NCBI GenBank assembly: GCA_014898425.1 | Contig: RCSZ01000002.1 | Location: 806,001 to 870,000, forward strand | DNA length: 64,000 nucleotides | Reading direction: 5' to 3' | Source of the DNA: Botryotinia globosa | Taxonomy: Eukaryota > Ascomycota > Leotiomycetes > Helotiales > Sclerotiniaceae | In this document: in pieces, positions 46,427-58,459 of the stretch | Numbering within the stretch: position 1 is the stretch's first letter | How the letters are laid out: each line of letters starts with the position of its first letter | Made by a program: the position numbers and the translations under genes | Notes under the pieces: model-generated | Seen by the model: only the letters and a program-made list of their open reading frames with translations | Databases searched by the model: none | Told to the model about the DNA's origin: nothing

Positions 46427-47955
46427 GGTCGTTCTACTTTTAGATGTGGTTGTAGAGATCGGTTGTGATGATACGCATTGGACAAACGGGATATGAAGTG
46501 TCTTTGTACGGATAGCTGCTTTACCTGCCGTAGACAATAATAGCGAGTTTGTCAGTATCAGAAAGTTTCCTGGTCGCTTATAGCAACGAGCAGACACACG
46601 AGGAAAGCGTGAATATATCAGGCAACGAGGCATAAAAGGTACAGTAAGAAAAGCGTGGCAATATAGAAGATTCCACTAATAATTATCTCATATTCCAAAT
46701 GTCTAGACTTATGGTAACATTGACAAATACCTTCAGAGTTTTGATATAAAAGATACAGAGTGTCGATGACCGTTGACTGATTTTATGTCGTTGATATTCT
46801 CAGCACAGAGGGTAAGATGTAGGGAAGAAGTGTGTAGAGAAGTAGAGAAGTAGAGAAGTAGAAAAGTAGAAAAGTAGAGAAGTAGAGAAGTAGTTGACTT
46901 TCATACTCAACGCTACTCCTTCTTATTATAGTAGGTAATCCTTGCTATCGATATTCATCTGTGGATATAGATTGGATAACGAGTACTAGGGATATTATTA
47001 AAGTAGCTAGTTATCCGGTAGCTGGTCGAGTTCTTATACGGACTTGAACGGATCACCAGATTAGTCTCTCCGACTGACTACTCCGACTGACTACTCCGAC
47101 TAAGAAAACCCCGTCGGCATTTGGTCGCTCGAATAAGATGTCAAATCAATTGAATGATAAACCGACAACAAATGAAACATATAGATTTGAGATGGTCAAA
47201 ATATTTAATAGCTCTCTTTATGTGACCGAATATCAAATGATACGATACCACCCTACTCAAACATCCAATACGGTAATTAAGGAAGGTATGGAGTTCCTCC
47301 AATGTCAAATTTATCATCGTGTCGGCTCAAACATTCAGATCCCGAGCGATATCCGTACATTCAAAGTATATTGGGATATAACAGCCCTACTCAGCCTTAC
47401 TCAATCAATTAAGCTCGACCGATCAACATGCACCTCGTTCAAACACTTTAATAGACTTTCGATAACTGCCTAGTAACCTCAAAGGCTCCCAAATAGGCAA
47501 GTGTGTCTAGGTAGGTAGTCTCTCGCAGGTCAAAGGAACAAGGACGCCGAAAATATACACTCATTTCAAAACTCGATATCAATTCAGACAATCATTGTTT
47601 CTGTTTGAAAGTTGACCAAGTATGCTTAGACGCTTTGAATCCACAATACGATTTATATCATTTATATTTTGAACAGGAATTGATGTCATTATGAAGCATC
47701 AAAGTACATCAAAATACAAATGTTATCAATGTAATCGCTCTCTTTGGTGGATCTGGTGTCCCAATTCTTCCGTCCTCCTGGAGATAGCATCTCGGCCTGT
47801 GGGCTGGATGGGAATCAGTGCGCGGAGATAAGGATTTCAGCGAGGTTAGATAAGACATTTATTTATCTTGATCCAGAAGAATTGCACTGATGGCAGCTTC
47901 ATTACTTACCTATGTCTCGCTTTCTCTTCTTTTGAACAGGCAATAGCACGTCTTT
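46427..47955. other. Divergent region between TDP1 and AIM32
   Basis: Holds both promoters. A GTAGAGAA(A)A tandem run lies at about 46838-46893 and three CCGACTGACTA units near 47069-47100. A 111-codon ATG frame at 47138-47473 (+) has no recognisable motif and I do not call it. Confidence 0.5.
46838..46893. repeat. AGAGAAGTAG tandem repeat
   Basis: Six or so contiguous copies of a 10-base unit AGAGAAGTAG, some with AAAAGTAG variants, about 420 bases upstream of TDP1. Confidence 0.85.
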
Positions 47956-49080
47956 ATGTCATTACGTTTGTTTCGTAGGCCAATTTGGCGTACATCTTCT
48001 CTTCATTATACTTTGCTCAGTTCTCGGTATATTTCTCAAACTCACAAATCTCCGCCATTTCCTACCATACCAAAGTGCCCCTCACCAACATGTTCTTGCG
48101 CAGAGAACCCCGAGATGCCAGAAGGCTTCGAGATAGACCATTCGAAGCCACTCAATGGAACAATGGCCGCATATGCTGAACAAGTTCTGATATGCACGGG
48201 AAAGCCAGATTGGCCTTCTCGTATTGAGGAAGAAAATTCTGGGGATAATCTTGCTGCGGACATTAAGGAGTTGATGGGCCGCGGCGGAATGTATAGTGAT
48301 GTATGATTAACAATTACCCACCTTTCTCACTTGAACTGTCATTAACAGTGTTCTATTTAGCCTTACAACAACGTTTCTATTACAAATTCGTCCTTTCCTT
48401 CTACCGTTGCCTCACATCGACCCGAAATCATAACGACTTCTGCCTATATAGTCCCATCTTTCAAATATATACCTTTTCTCCCGCGAGTATCATTCGATTC
48501 TGTGCAAGCTTTGGTGAAAGGGTATTTACTCCCTACGAAACTACACCCCGCACACGATAACCTATCTCCGATACATAAAGACCGCTTGCTGCGAAGTAAA
48601 GAACAGGCAGATTTCCTACCCGCCGTGAAAGATGTGAAAGATATATTGGTGTTGATCTGTGGACATGGAGGACGAGACTTGAGATGTGGAATTTTAGCTC
48701 CAATCTTGCAAGCTGAATTTAAAAAAGTCCTATCAGCGAAAGATGTAGAGGTCTTGCACGGTGCAGTAGAAATAGGTGACAGAAGCTCTACAGAGCTGTT
48801 AGAAGGACCGATTGAACCAATTGGAAATACTGCAAGAATTGGATCAATAAGTCATATTGGAGGTCATAAATTTGCTGGCAACGTTATATTATATCTTCCG
48901 CCTCATACAAAGACGAAAGATGGTGAAGCTCATCCATTAGCCGGGTGTGGTATCTGGTATGGCAGAGTGGAACCAAAGCACGTAGAAGGGATTGTGCAGG
49001 CGACATTATTAGAAGGAAAGGTCGTAGAAGAGTTATTCCGCGGTGGTGTTAAACAAGGTGGTGAAATCTTGAGGATGTAA
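47956..49080 (+). CDS. aim32: AIM32-like mitochondrial thioredoxin-fold [2Fe-2S] protein (sucrase/ferredoxin-like)
   Basis: Two exons, 47956-48300 and 48361-49080, coding for 354 residues; the 60-nt intron has GTATGA...TATTTAG ends. The N-terminus (MSLRLFRRPIWRTSSLHYTLLSSRYIS) is a typical mitochondrial presequence. CPSPTCSC at 41-48 and VLICGHGGRDLRCGILAP (C215, C224) are followed by HIGGHKFAGNVI (H280, H284) and GCGIWYGRVEP, the Suc_Fer-like/AIM32 pattern. The CX8C plus HX3H arrangement is that of the 2Fe-2S-binding thioredoxin-like fold. Yeast Aim32 influences mitochondrial inheritance and intermembrane-space or matrix redox balance. The first ATG gives the presequence and is therefore taken. 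Confidence 0.92.
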
Positions 49081-49549
49081 ACTTCCATATTTTTCAATGG
49101 GAGTCAAAAATGTAATAACATAGTTTGAAGTGAACCTGTCAACGGAGCGGCAAGGTATTGACTCAAACATTGTCGAGGATAGACAATGGACTGTAACAAC
49201 AAGAATCGAATACAGAAAATATCTCCACGGTAGGAAAAGTTTTAAGAGATAATTGAAATCATTGCAACGAACTCAGGGAGGCGACTCAGGGAGGCAAAGT
49301 GTCCACGTGCTGATCATATACCAAGCCCGATACAATGCGCGAAAATCACTCATGCTTTGACTGTGAGTGGTGACGAAGGTGAAATGTTTCCAGTGTGATA
49401 TTCATCAAATGATAGTATCACATCAGAGATGCCATGAAGATCGAATTTTTGAGGCCTGTAAGAAAATCATCGTGCCGAGGTTCTTACTGGAAGTTTTGAC
49501 ATGATCATGGGCCGGCCTCCTTATTAGGCTGAATTTTGTAGTTAAATGG

Positions 49550-50290
49550 TGGGATGTATGGTGACATGTTTTGAAGGTTGTAATTGTATCAGATAATGAG
49601 ATCTTTAATATAGAAAAATAGAAAGGCTTTCGAGTAATATAGGTGCTACGTAGACAGAGATTGATATATATCCAGTAGTGATTTTTGGTTTTACTGAAAG
49701 TTTTAACATAATGTAGGCTTCTTTGGAGAATCTAATCTGATCTATTGGGACGGCGCTTGTGGTGTAGGCGGTGTCTTTGGAGAACCCAATCGATTCTATT
49801 GATCGGCAGCGCTAGTCGGCAGCGCTTGTCGCCTCCTCACTCTACCTGTTCGTTTGGCAAAAGCAGTTGGTTTCTTTGGAGAATCTAATGGCATCAATGG
49901 AGGCATATGGAATAGATTATGTTATACTGTCTGCAGAATGATTCCGTTAATGGTAAATCATAGGCGGTGTAATGTAACTTCTTCCATATATCTCTGTGTT
50001 GGTGAAGCTGCTTGTTGTCTCTCTGCTCTATTTGCCTCTTTCCTGGGAGCGGTATCTTTTTAGAGAACTCAATTGGGTTTGTGATATAGTAATATGGTTC
50101 AGATGTTGAATTTATATTAGACAATGAGATCTTGGATTTCGAAGGGACCCGGAAAACTGCTCTCAAACTATATGAGTATCAGATATGAAGAGATTGATGT
50201 ATAGTGGTGGATTATAGTGATATATTGTGATGTGGTTCGAGGATTGTATTCATACCAGATGATAGGATCTTTGATGTAACAAATATTACT
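49550..50290. repeat. Diverged interspersed repeats, two unit types
   Basis: Unit A, TCTTTGGAGAAYCYAAT-like, occurs at about 49714, 49772, 49870 and (more diverged) 50056. Unit B, about 35 bases ending GATAATGAGATCTTTxAT, occurs at about 49576, 50103 and 50241. No frame runs through them, so they look like decayed tandem duplications in non-coding DNA. Confidence 0.6.
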
Positions 50291-51795
50291 TAATGTTCTC
50301 TGGGAATGAATTTTTGGATGGACTATATGTTTGGGAGGCGTGTGTCTCCTTATTTATTCTTTTCCATGTTCTTTTGAATCATCAAATTGTCATTAAGATT
50401 CCGCTCAACTATACTCAAAATCCTTTCTTTTCCCATCTGATATTCCTTGAACTTTCTTCAGTATAACATTCATTGACTTTTCGAATTCATATATCATATC
50501 TTTCTTTATACCTCAAACATTGCAAACATATAAGTTTCGAATCTATAATGGATTTCATTTTTGGGATTATCTTTCGATCGTTGTTCATAGATACATCTCA
50601 TGATTTGGGTTGTGAATAGGATTTATATGATTGTTGTCCATAGACACATTTCGTTACTGAATTTGCTAATAGGTTTGCAATTCCTCTTCTAAGATGGATA
50701 CTACTCGAGTAATGAATCAAACGTCAAGATGTACTATCATATAGCCTACCATCTATCCTACCATACAACCTACCATGTATATCAACCTATTCATATCCGG
50801 CACCCACATTGTTTCAAAGCCCTTCTGCCCCCTTCTATATTAGAGGTCTCGTTGTCTAATACGGATTCAACATTTGAACCATATTACCATATATAACCGT
50901 ACAATGATTTGGCCTAGAGAGGAGGGAACATCCAGAGAATCACATGATAATGTAAGTACGCAATGCATGGCAGGCTCACAGGCAAGAAAGAATCTTGGGA
51001 AATGGCGATCGAGATCGATCATCGAGAACAAGTATCGGTATTGGGTTTTTGGAACATATGGAAAAGAATAGCATGGAATTTCTAATTTCCATTCCACCAT
51101 TTTATTGATTTTTGTGAACACGAGATCAAGCCAAAGTGGAGTATAGAGCAGTCCAGAAACCCCTTAGCATGAGTTTCCCTCTCAAAAAGCAAGTATTTTG
51201 TGCTTCATATGCACATCAAATTCTAGAATCAGTCTTCGTATCGTCGTGACTCGTATGGAAGCTGCTTTGATACACCTCCGGCTGGCCTATGAACCTATTA
51301 GCCACTCATGGCGGGGGATCGCCTCTCCGACCCGAAGCTATGCGCGGCATTCCCCTCAACCTGGCTTTTTGGTTAAAAGTTGGTCAAGCCACAGAGGGTC
51401 GCCAATTAGAATTCGTTATATTGATACTTGTATCATTTATGGCTTAGCCTCGCGGAGATCCTGAATGGCTTAACCACACCATTACCTACTTTAATTGATA
51501 CAGGGGACGTCTCCGGGCTACGTACTATGTAATGAGGCTTGTATTTTGCAGATCTTGATTGGCTCAAATCAATAAGCTCCTACGTCATTGTAAACAATGG
51601 AAGCTCAGTTCTTGTAGCAGATGGAGCTTGAGCTCTTTCTTCCTACAGTCAGGACTCAGAAGGTGAATCACCCCTCCCTTTGTCTACTAGTTGGAAACAA
51701 CTGTCAACCAAGCAGATTCCAGATATGACGTACTAGAGCTATCACGGTAAGGAGCGAATTCGATCTTAGCTTCCTTTTGGAGAAAGGGACCAGAA

Positions 51796-51801
51796 TATAA
51801 A
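51796..51801 (+). promoter_or_regulatory. TATA box of the Grg1-like gene
   Basis: TATAAA lies 121 bases before the start codon, followed by a CT-rich then CAA-rich leader. This layout is typical of highly expressed fungal genes. Confidence 0.55.
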
Positions 51802-51921
51802 CCTCATCTTCTCCCCAACTTTTCGATTTCTTCTCCATCAACTTTACAACTGACAACTCTACACTACAACTTCAACAATACAATACAATCAACTTCAAAC
51901 CAAACCTTCAAACCTTTCAAA

Positions 51922-52253
51922 ATGGAGACTGTTAAGGTAAGTCTCTCTTGTCCACGACACAACACAAATACCTACAATCTAACCCACCCTAAGAATACCG
52001 CAAACTATATTGCAGAGACCGTTCAAGGTGCTACTGCCACCACCTCCAAGGAGGCCAACAAGCAAGTCGCCAAGGACAGCGATGCCAGCCTTTCCACCCG
52101 TGCCAGCGCCGGTGTCGATGCTATCAAGGACAAGGCTGACGAGTCTGGACACAACACCAAGGCTGATGTCCACAAGGGTACGTTTTAGCGTTCTCACCTG
52201 TGCACGTTTGTAAACATGTACTAATGGTTTCTACAGAGGCTGCCAAGCACTAA
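51922..52253 (+). CDS. grg1: Glucose-repressible / clock-controlled protein Grg1 (CCG-1) homologue
   Basis: Three exons, 51922-51936, 51994-52177 and 52237-52253, giving 71 residues. The first exon is only five codons (METVK), and the last codes for EAAKH-stop. The joined protein, with NTANYIAETVQGATATTS, KEANKQVAKDS and KADVHKEAAKH, is hydrophilic, Ala/Lys/Asp-rich and close to Neurospora GRG-1/CCG-1. That gene is induced by carbon starvation, stress and the circadian clock; the protein function is unknown and LEA-like chaperoning is only a suggestion. C-rich codon choice (GCC, AAG, ACC) marks a highly expressed gene. Exon phases agree and the length matches the family (about 71). Confidence 0.95.
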
Positions 52254-52848
52254 ATTCCTCAATTCGACGGATTTTACTCTCTGCATTCTATCATAATGAC
52301 TTTGGCGTATGGGATGGATGGGAGGATTCCTGGGGAGGTGATGAGCCTGAAACTCATGTATTAGTGGTCTCAATACCCTCATAATAACGATGCTTTTATG
52401 ATACAAATTGTCTTCTGCTGTATTTGTGATGTGAATCTTAATTCCCATTGTCGGCCAATTCCAGCCATGGTCCCGACCAAAATTAGCTAATTACACAAGC
52501 ATTGTTCAGGCCAGAAGGGGCGAAAAGCTGGTCACTAATAAACATTCTGACCTGCGGGATTCCCTTCTCCATGCGATTGAAGGGGGTACTTTGATGACGT
52601 CACATTGTGGGAGCTTCTGCTCCGACCACATTTACGGATTAAAGTATTCCGCGTTCCGTAAAGTCGTGAAAATTGTCAAAGCTTCATCTCCAGCTGGAGC
52701 CTTCAAACTTGTAGGACGGCAGTGGGATCTAGTTGTCCATTGACTTCAATTGTCTCTACCTTTCATTCATAGCTTTTCTCTCTAGATATTCATAGATCGA
52801 CGAGTTGGATTTGAGCCAATTAAGGTTTATACGCCTTCTACATCTACT
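52254..52848. other. Spacer between the Grg1-like and EXPERA genes
   Basis: 3' UTR of the Grg1-like gene and promoter of the next gene. A TGACGTCA palindrome (CRE/ATF-type site) lies at 52594-52601, about 250 bases upstream of the next start codon. No gene is seen. Confidence 0.5.
52594..52601. promoter_or_regulatory. CRE-like palindrome TGACGTCA
   Basis: An exact TGACGTCA (full bZIP CRE/ATF site) about 250 bases before the EXPERA gene start. Function is inferred from the motif only. Confidence 0.45.
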
Positions 52849-53674
52849 ATGTCTTCCATAATGGAGCACATAGACCAAACCACCATCCTCTCTCTCCTCG
52901 GCGTCGTCGCAATTCTCCTATCCTCCTACATCCTCTCTATCCGCGTTCTCGCGCCCGCTACCCCCTCCTCCCTTCGTATCCTCTTCATTTGGCACTTCTT
53001 CGATTTCCTCATCCACATCATCTTCGAAGGTTCTTTCCTCTACAACTGTTTTTTCTCGCGCGCCCCATTTGATTCATCAATTGCTCATCCGGTTGCTCTA
53101 TCTAATTTCTTGGGCACAAGTGAATATGTATATGGGGCACAATATGCGGATAATTGGGCGAGTAAATTGTGGATGGTTTACGCGCAAGCGGATCGAAGAT
53201 GGGCGGGTGCAGATTTGACAGTGGTTAGTTTGGAGTTGCTGACTGTGCTTGGGGCTGGACCTTTGGCACTTTGGATTTGTTGGGGGATTGTGAGGAAGGA
53301 TTGGAGAGTTAATTTCTGGATGGTGGTGCTTGCTACGGGGGAACTGTATGGTGGTATGTTTATGGGTTCTTCTCTGTCATTCCCTGCACGCTTTCACCCA
53401 TCTTCCGAAATGATAAAAGGGTATATGCTAACTGTGTACGCGAATAATAGGTTTCATGACATTTGCACCCGAATGGTTAATCGGCTGTAAGAATTTGGAT
53501 ACGAGTAACTTTATGTTCAAATGGGTTTACTTGGTATTTTTTAATACGTTGTGGGTTTTCTTACCTATATATGCAATGTATGTGGCATTTTATGATATTG
53601 GTAATGCGATGCAGTTGAGGAATAGCGTTATCAACGCAAAGGTAGAGATGATGAAGCGAGAGAAGAAGAATTGA
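52849..53674 (+). CDS. EXPERA / emopamil-binding (EBP)-family membrane protein
   Basis: Two exons, 52849-53353 and 53451-53674, giving 242 residues, joined as GELYGG|FMTFAPEW. Five membrane segments are visible at about 13-33, 46-66, 126-148, 157-176 and 189-212. The family residues are in place: IHIIFEGSF (H56, E60), LWMVYAQADRRW (108-118), ADLTVVSLELLT (E129), GELYG (164-168). EBP proteins are sterol delta8-delta7 isomerases in animals and plants. Fungi use Erg2 for that step, so the substrate of fungal EBP homologues is uncertain. The first ATG is taken; a second in-frame ATG lies four codons later. Confidence 0.88.
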
Positions 53675-55064
53675 GGTCAAAGGGGGTGGTGGATCGTATG
53701 AGAGGAAAAGACAACGTCAAGTCAGGTACTTGGTATCTATTGAGTGGTTTGGAATGTTCTATGGAGAGTACATATTGTTCAATGTAACAATGTCATGGAA
53801 ATAAGGTTTACGGATAATAATCAAAGAATGAACCCAGATACAGCTACCAGAGTTCAACTCGTTATGTTTCAAAGTCTGCACGGCACCTAAGTATGCAAAT
53901 TTTATACAATTCTATGAGTGATATACCAGTCAGTGTACGAAGTCTCGAAGTATACCTAGTAGTGATCGAGTTATCCTCGTAGATGGATGTCATTGAAGTG
54001 CTCAGATCTTCCACGGAATAAAATAAGGGTTTCGGTTGACGCTGCACTACATAGCTGTTTCCATGTCTCCTTGGTTGAATTCCCGAGGTTCATGAACATA
54101 CTTGTATGAACCTTATTAACCTCTCGCAAACACCTAGAGATCATCGACGATCAGATCTCATCTTGGTAGAGATTCTAAGAAAACGTGGACGAGGTCCCTC
54201 CTATAGTGGCTGTGCTAGTATCTCACGTGACCAATCCAGACAGACTCCAGTGGAGCTGTTTTCAAATTGTGGCTTAGCTTATCTTTTTTGTTTCCGCCAC
54301 CTGCTGACGAATCATCACCTGCAATCTTGTTAGTGTTGACCTCGATCCCTTGATCCCTTGATCCCTTGAATCCCTTGATCCTAAAACCTTTGGCCATGAC
54401 ATGACATGACATGACATGACGTCAAAAAGGTCTCGATCAATGTTCCCATCCCATCCCAAGCATTTTAAAGCCAAAACGTTACATTAATGACATTTCTCAA
54501 AAGTGTCTACTGTAATGGAATGACCAAGAATAACAAATTGAAGACGGATACCAAGTCTTGCAATTGGGAAAGCTCCTTCCTTTCTTGCATATCACAAACG
54601 TTAACGGCAATTGAGAACAGCCACCACAGTTACTCAAACCTGCACCTGCACCTGCATCGAAGAGTGAAGACGAAAGACGAAAGACGAAAGACTTTGTCGA
54701 CATATTAAACAAAGAAAATGAGGGCATGTCAAGAAAATCGAGGACCGAGCAAAACAAAGAAATCTTACGAGGGTATGATATACGAACACTACCTAGGTAG
54801 CCTTTCTCATCATTGGTTCCCGCTGACGAGTGGTTCGATTCATAGTTTATGATCAACCGGCTCCATTTGACGACATCATATGCAGATCTTCATAAAGTCA
54901 TCCCTCACTTCACATTCTCCAAACTCCACCACTCCAAACTCCATATCTAATATCTTTTATGCTCCTCGGTTTCTTCTTTTAATCTGATCTGATATCTTTC
55001 CCGTCTACCACTTCATATAGTCAAAAAAGGAACATAAACCTTTATATATTTCATATATTTCATC
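53675..55064. other. Intergenic region with short direct repeats
   Basis: Holds the EXPERA 3' end and the MARVEL-gene promoter. GATCCCTT units repeat at 54344-54378 and TGACA units at 54398-54420. CACCTGCACC and ACGAAAG repeats lie near 54640-54690, and a TACCTAGGTA palindrome at 54790. No gene is seen. Confidence 0.5.
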
Positions 55065-56083
55065 ATGAGAGGCGGCGGCGTAGCACTCAAAGCCCTTCAG
55101 TGGTTCCTTCGCGGCGTGGAATTCTGCTGCTCAGTTATCATTCTTGGAATCTTTGCCTATTTCCTTGCCAAACTCTCTACCAATAATCTTCCCATCGCTA
55201 CCTACATCAAAGCTGTCGAAGGTATTTCGGGTTCAGGTGCATTATACACAGTTCTTGGACTCAGTCTTCTCTGTTGTGTTGCCGGTTTGATGTTCTTTTC
55301 CATCATCGCTATCATTCTCGATTTCTGCTTCACCGGTGCATTTATCTATGTGGCTTATGCTACCAGACATGGTAGATCATGTTCCGGATATGTGTATACA
55401 CCTTTGGGCAATGGAATTGCGGCCACAAATCAAAGACTTTCCGGAGTGGGAGCCTCGAGAGATACAAGTCTACCTAGTTTGTCTGACAGCTGTAGACTGA
55501 ATACAGCTTGTTTTGCTGTTTCAATTGTCGCTGCGTAAGTATTCCTTCTATCTCTATCCCTTCATTATATCTGCAGAGGATCAATCGAGAAAATATAAGA
55601 AATCACACTAACATTGAAATTAGTGTTTTCTTCTTTATTTCACTCTTTGTCGAATTAGCTCTCATCAAGCACCACAAAAAAGAAAAGGCATTCGGTCCTG
55701 GACCCAATAATGGCTACACAACCGGCAGAAGTCGTGGTAGATTCTGGCCAAAACGTCAACGAGTCCACGATGGTGAATACATGGCTGGAGGAGTCGTCTC
55801 AGAAAAGCCCGATGCACTACCCATCCACTCTACTCCTGATGATGTGAGAACCTCGAATGCTACGGATGCAACCATGGTGGGACGAACTCACGAAGGTTAT
55901 GGTTCACAAACAGGATATGGACATACACCTGTATCCCCAGTCGTTGGTACCCATGGTCATCAGGTTAATGGTGTGGACTATGGTACTAGTCCGGCGATGT
56001 ATGCACCACCTCATGCAACGGAAATGCCAGCTGAGGGGTACAGAGGAACTCATCAACATCAAAATTCCAATGGTACTTTTTAA
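55065..56083 (+). CDS. MARVEL-domain tetraspan membrane protein
   Basis: Two exons, 55065-55534 and 55624-56083, coding for 309 residues, joined as SIVAAVFFF with GTAAGT...AAATTAG ends. The pattern is that of fungal MARVEL proteins: ALQWFLRGVEFCCSVIILGIFAYFLA (helix 1, about 11-35), two helices at about 57-99 ending FTGAFIYVAYATRHGRSCSG, and a fourth at about 147-171, followed by IKHHKKEK. The rest is a cytosolic Gly/Tyr/His-rich tail with repeated GYG and THGH elements. Members sit in the plasma membrane, eisosomes or the secretory pathway. No specific role is known for this one. The 89-nt intron interrupts helix 4. Confidence 0.88.
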
Positions 56084-57312
56084 GTACTGTCGGAGCGATG
56101 TTCAGATGCAGGAGATGGTGGTGGGATAAAAATGAATCAGGCAAGGACCTGCACAACTCATTGCAATTTGGCAGATGATATTTCTCCAAAGTTGACAAAA
56201 CTGTATATATGTTTGTAATGATACCACGATATTTTAATGCGTAATAATTAAGTTTCTCATCAATAACATTGGTTTTCCATATTCGTAATTGGTAATTGCC
56301 AGTGATTTCCTTCGCTCCTCGCTTGTGCTTTGCTATTCCGTATCTATTGTGTTGGTTGGTAACATCTCATCTATCTTTGTCAGTTGCACTTCTTTCATTC
56401 TAGATCATCTCATCTATGTAGGTATTTTGTTCATTTACAGTCTATACCATATTTAAAGTATATAACCCCTTCAAAGGGTCGGGATACTAAGAAAGGTCAT
56501 AACATACAAATTATCTAATTTGTTTTCCAGTATTTTTACTACTTATTCAACTATTCTCGTTAGCTACCGTATTGCATAGTAAAAACTCAAGTGCTCTTGT
56601 ACATAATCCTTGATTAGGTAGTTCGTTTCGTAAATACCCAATACTGAATACCCACTGGCTACCACATACTTCCTCCTATATCCCCAAACATCTACTCGAT
56701 GAACACCAAACCCCCATTTCCATAAACAAATACAGCCCCATCATATCACCAAGTCACCTACACCTCACACACCCCACCATCGAGACCGACCGATCATATC
56801 TCCTACTACAGAAATGCAATGACCATATCGAAATTTTGTAAACACCGCATCACATCACATCACATCACCGAGCGATACCAAACGTTAAACAACCACACTT
56901 TCTAGCATAAGTGTTACCCATAATCCCACCTCAGACTCAACCATAGAGCAGAAGTCCCGGTCTCACATGGTCTCTCAGGTCACAGCCACTTTTGCGGTGT
57001 TTATGAGGTCGTGTTGGGTGAGGTGACTCTGTTGGTTTGTTTGGTTGTAACTTTTATTGAGGTGGGGTGAATGGAATGAAATGAAATGAAATGGAATGGA
57101 ATGGGATAAAAGGGTGTGTAAGGTAGAGAAAGAAGTACGGGTGATAATTGAATTTTGCGGTGCGTGATTTTTTCTTCTTCTCATTCCGGGATTTGTAGCT
57201 TGTTGGAAGGAAGGTTTACTTTACTTTTTCCCCTTCACAGAAGAATAATCTCCTACGCATCTCCACTTTCTACATCTTACTTCTCACTCTCCCCTTATCA
57301 CCATTCTCCCAA
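56084..57312. other. AT-rich spacer downstream of the MARVEL gene
   Basis: No gene supported. CATCA repeats lie near 56850-56870 and AAATGGAATG repeats at 57068-57106. The last 130 bases before 57313 are pyrimidine-rich, compatible with a leader for the small ORF that follows. Confidence 0.5.
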
Positions 57313-57552
57313 ATGGCCAAAGAATCTCACCTCCCCAAACAAAAATACGTTTCCGCCACAACAATGGCACGATCGGTTGTAATGGAGAGAGTCAGCACCG
57401 CAGTGGGGAGTCTGGTGAAGAAAGTAACGGAGAGGGAAGATGTGCATGTGAAGCATCTGGATGAAGATGCACATCCTATCAATAGCGTAATTAATAGGAG
57501 GGTGGAGAGAAGTACAAATAAGGCCTCGAATACTACGGCTGGGAAGAAGTGA
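57313..57552 (+). CDS. Small hydrophilic protein of 79 residues, unrecognised
   Basis: A single ATG frame of 79 codons after a CT-rich leader. The product is charged and Lys/Glu/Val/Thr-rich (SVVMERVSTAVGSLVKKVTERED; HLDEDAHPINSVINRRVERS), with one possible amphipathic helix and no signal peptide or membrane segment. I do not recognise it. Its stop codon TGA is the first part of the GATGATGGT tandem array, so the array is 3' UTR. The protein-like composition and leader argue for a gene; the short length and missing homology argue for caution. Confidence 0.38.
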   Translation: MAKESHLPKQKYVSATTMARSVVMERVSTAVGSLVKKVTEREDVHVKHLDEDAHPINSVINRRVERSTNKASNTTAGKK

Positions 57553-57661
57553 TGATGATGGTGATGATGGTGATGATGGTGATGATGGTGATGATGGTGA
57601 TGATGGTGATGATGGTGATGATGGTGATGATGGTGATGATGGTGATGATGGTGATGATGGT
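57551..57661. repeat. GATGATGGT 9-bp tandem repeat array
   Basis: About 12 contiguous copies of TGATGATGG/GATGATGGT, nearly perfect, spanning 110 bases. Read on the minus strand the array is an open frame of more than 35 His codons, which is a by-product of the repeat. It follows directly on the stop codon of the 79-residue ORF. Confidence 0.95.
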
Positions 57662-58459
57662 ACTCAAAATTCCATGCCAACAAGTACCCTGTATCAAGAG
57701 AGTTGAAGCCTGAAGACGTAATGGAATAAGCGAGGGAGTAATAAGTAGGGAGAAGAACGGATTTGATAGAATCCATTTAGACTTTTGATTATAGTAATAC
57801 AGTAATCCAGGAACAATTTATCCATTCTTTCACCACTCACTAGAAACCACCCAACACTCTAGAGTTTTGTTTCTTGGGGGGAAAAAATAACACCGTATCA
57901 TTAACGTCCACAGACAACAGAGTCGAAGCGCCAGTGAAAATTGTTGGCTCCGTTGCTGGGCTCCTTTTCAACCAAGCCAGACCTGTTGAGGCCATCCCAT
58001 ATCACTCGGCCTGGTTGTCCCATTAAAGAATAAGCGAGGCTAATTTAAAGTACCTAGGTACCTAGACCAAGTTGGAAGCTCTACATCTCTTGGGGAGAGT
58101 AATTAACGAGGCGAAGAAAGATGTCAAACCTAGATTTCTGCTCGTTGCAAAGTTGAGAGCATGATTGAACTTTAGCACAGCACCTTCGCACAGAAAAAGA
58201 AATGCAATCATTTAAACACGCACGATCGATGATCTCATGGTATAGTAAAAAGATATATTTCAAGATAAAAGTTCTAGATATGTACAACTAAAATTATGTC
58301 CAAGAAAGAACTTCGAATATGTACAGTGAGAAGTTCCAACAACGGTATGTACAAGATAAGTTGTAGATTCGATTCGAGAATGAGCTCGTTGCAAAAAGTG
58401 AAAGAGAGCGAAAGTCATGAGCTCTACGAACGAACCAAAGAATTCAAGAACCCTTCTCT
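57662..58459. other. Spacer downstream of the pectin lyase
   Basis: No gene is seen. A TACCTAGGTACCTAG palindrome block lies at 58051-58065. Confidence 0.5.

Larger units (their letters stand above)
49081..51921. other. Intergenic region with diverged internal repeats
   Basis: No gene supported. 49550-50290 is made of diverged repeated modules (see the repeat entry). 50300-50880 is AT-rich. From 51200 on the DNA forms the upstream region of the Grg1-like gene, with CCCCT-type stress elements (51666-51670) and a TATA box at 51796. Confidence 0.5.

Noticed and set aside
47138..47473. 111-codon ATG frame between TDP1 and AIM32
   Set aside because: No motif, no leader signal, AT-biased residues; likely chance.
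57327..57776. Minus-strand ORF with a run of about 40 histidines
   Set aside because: It is the antisense reading of the GATGATGGT array; flanking residues are not protein-like.
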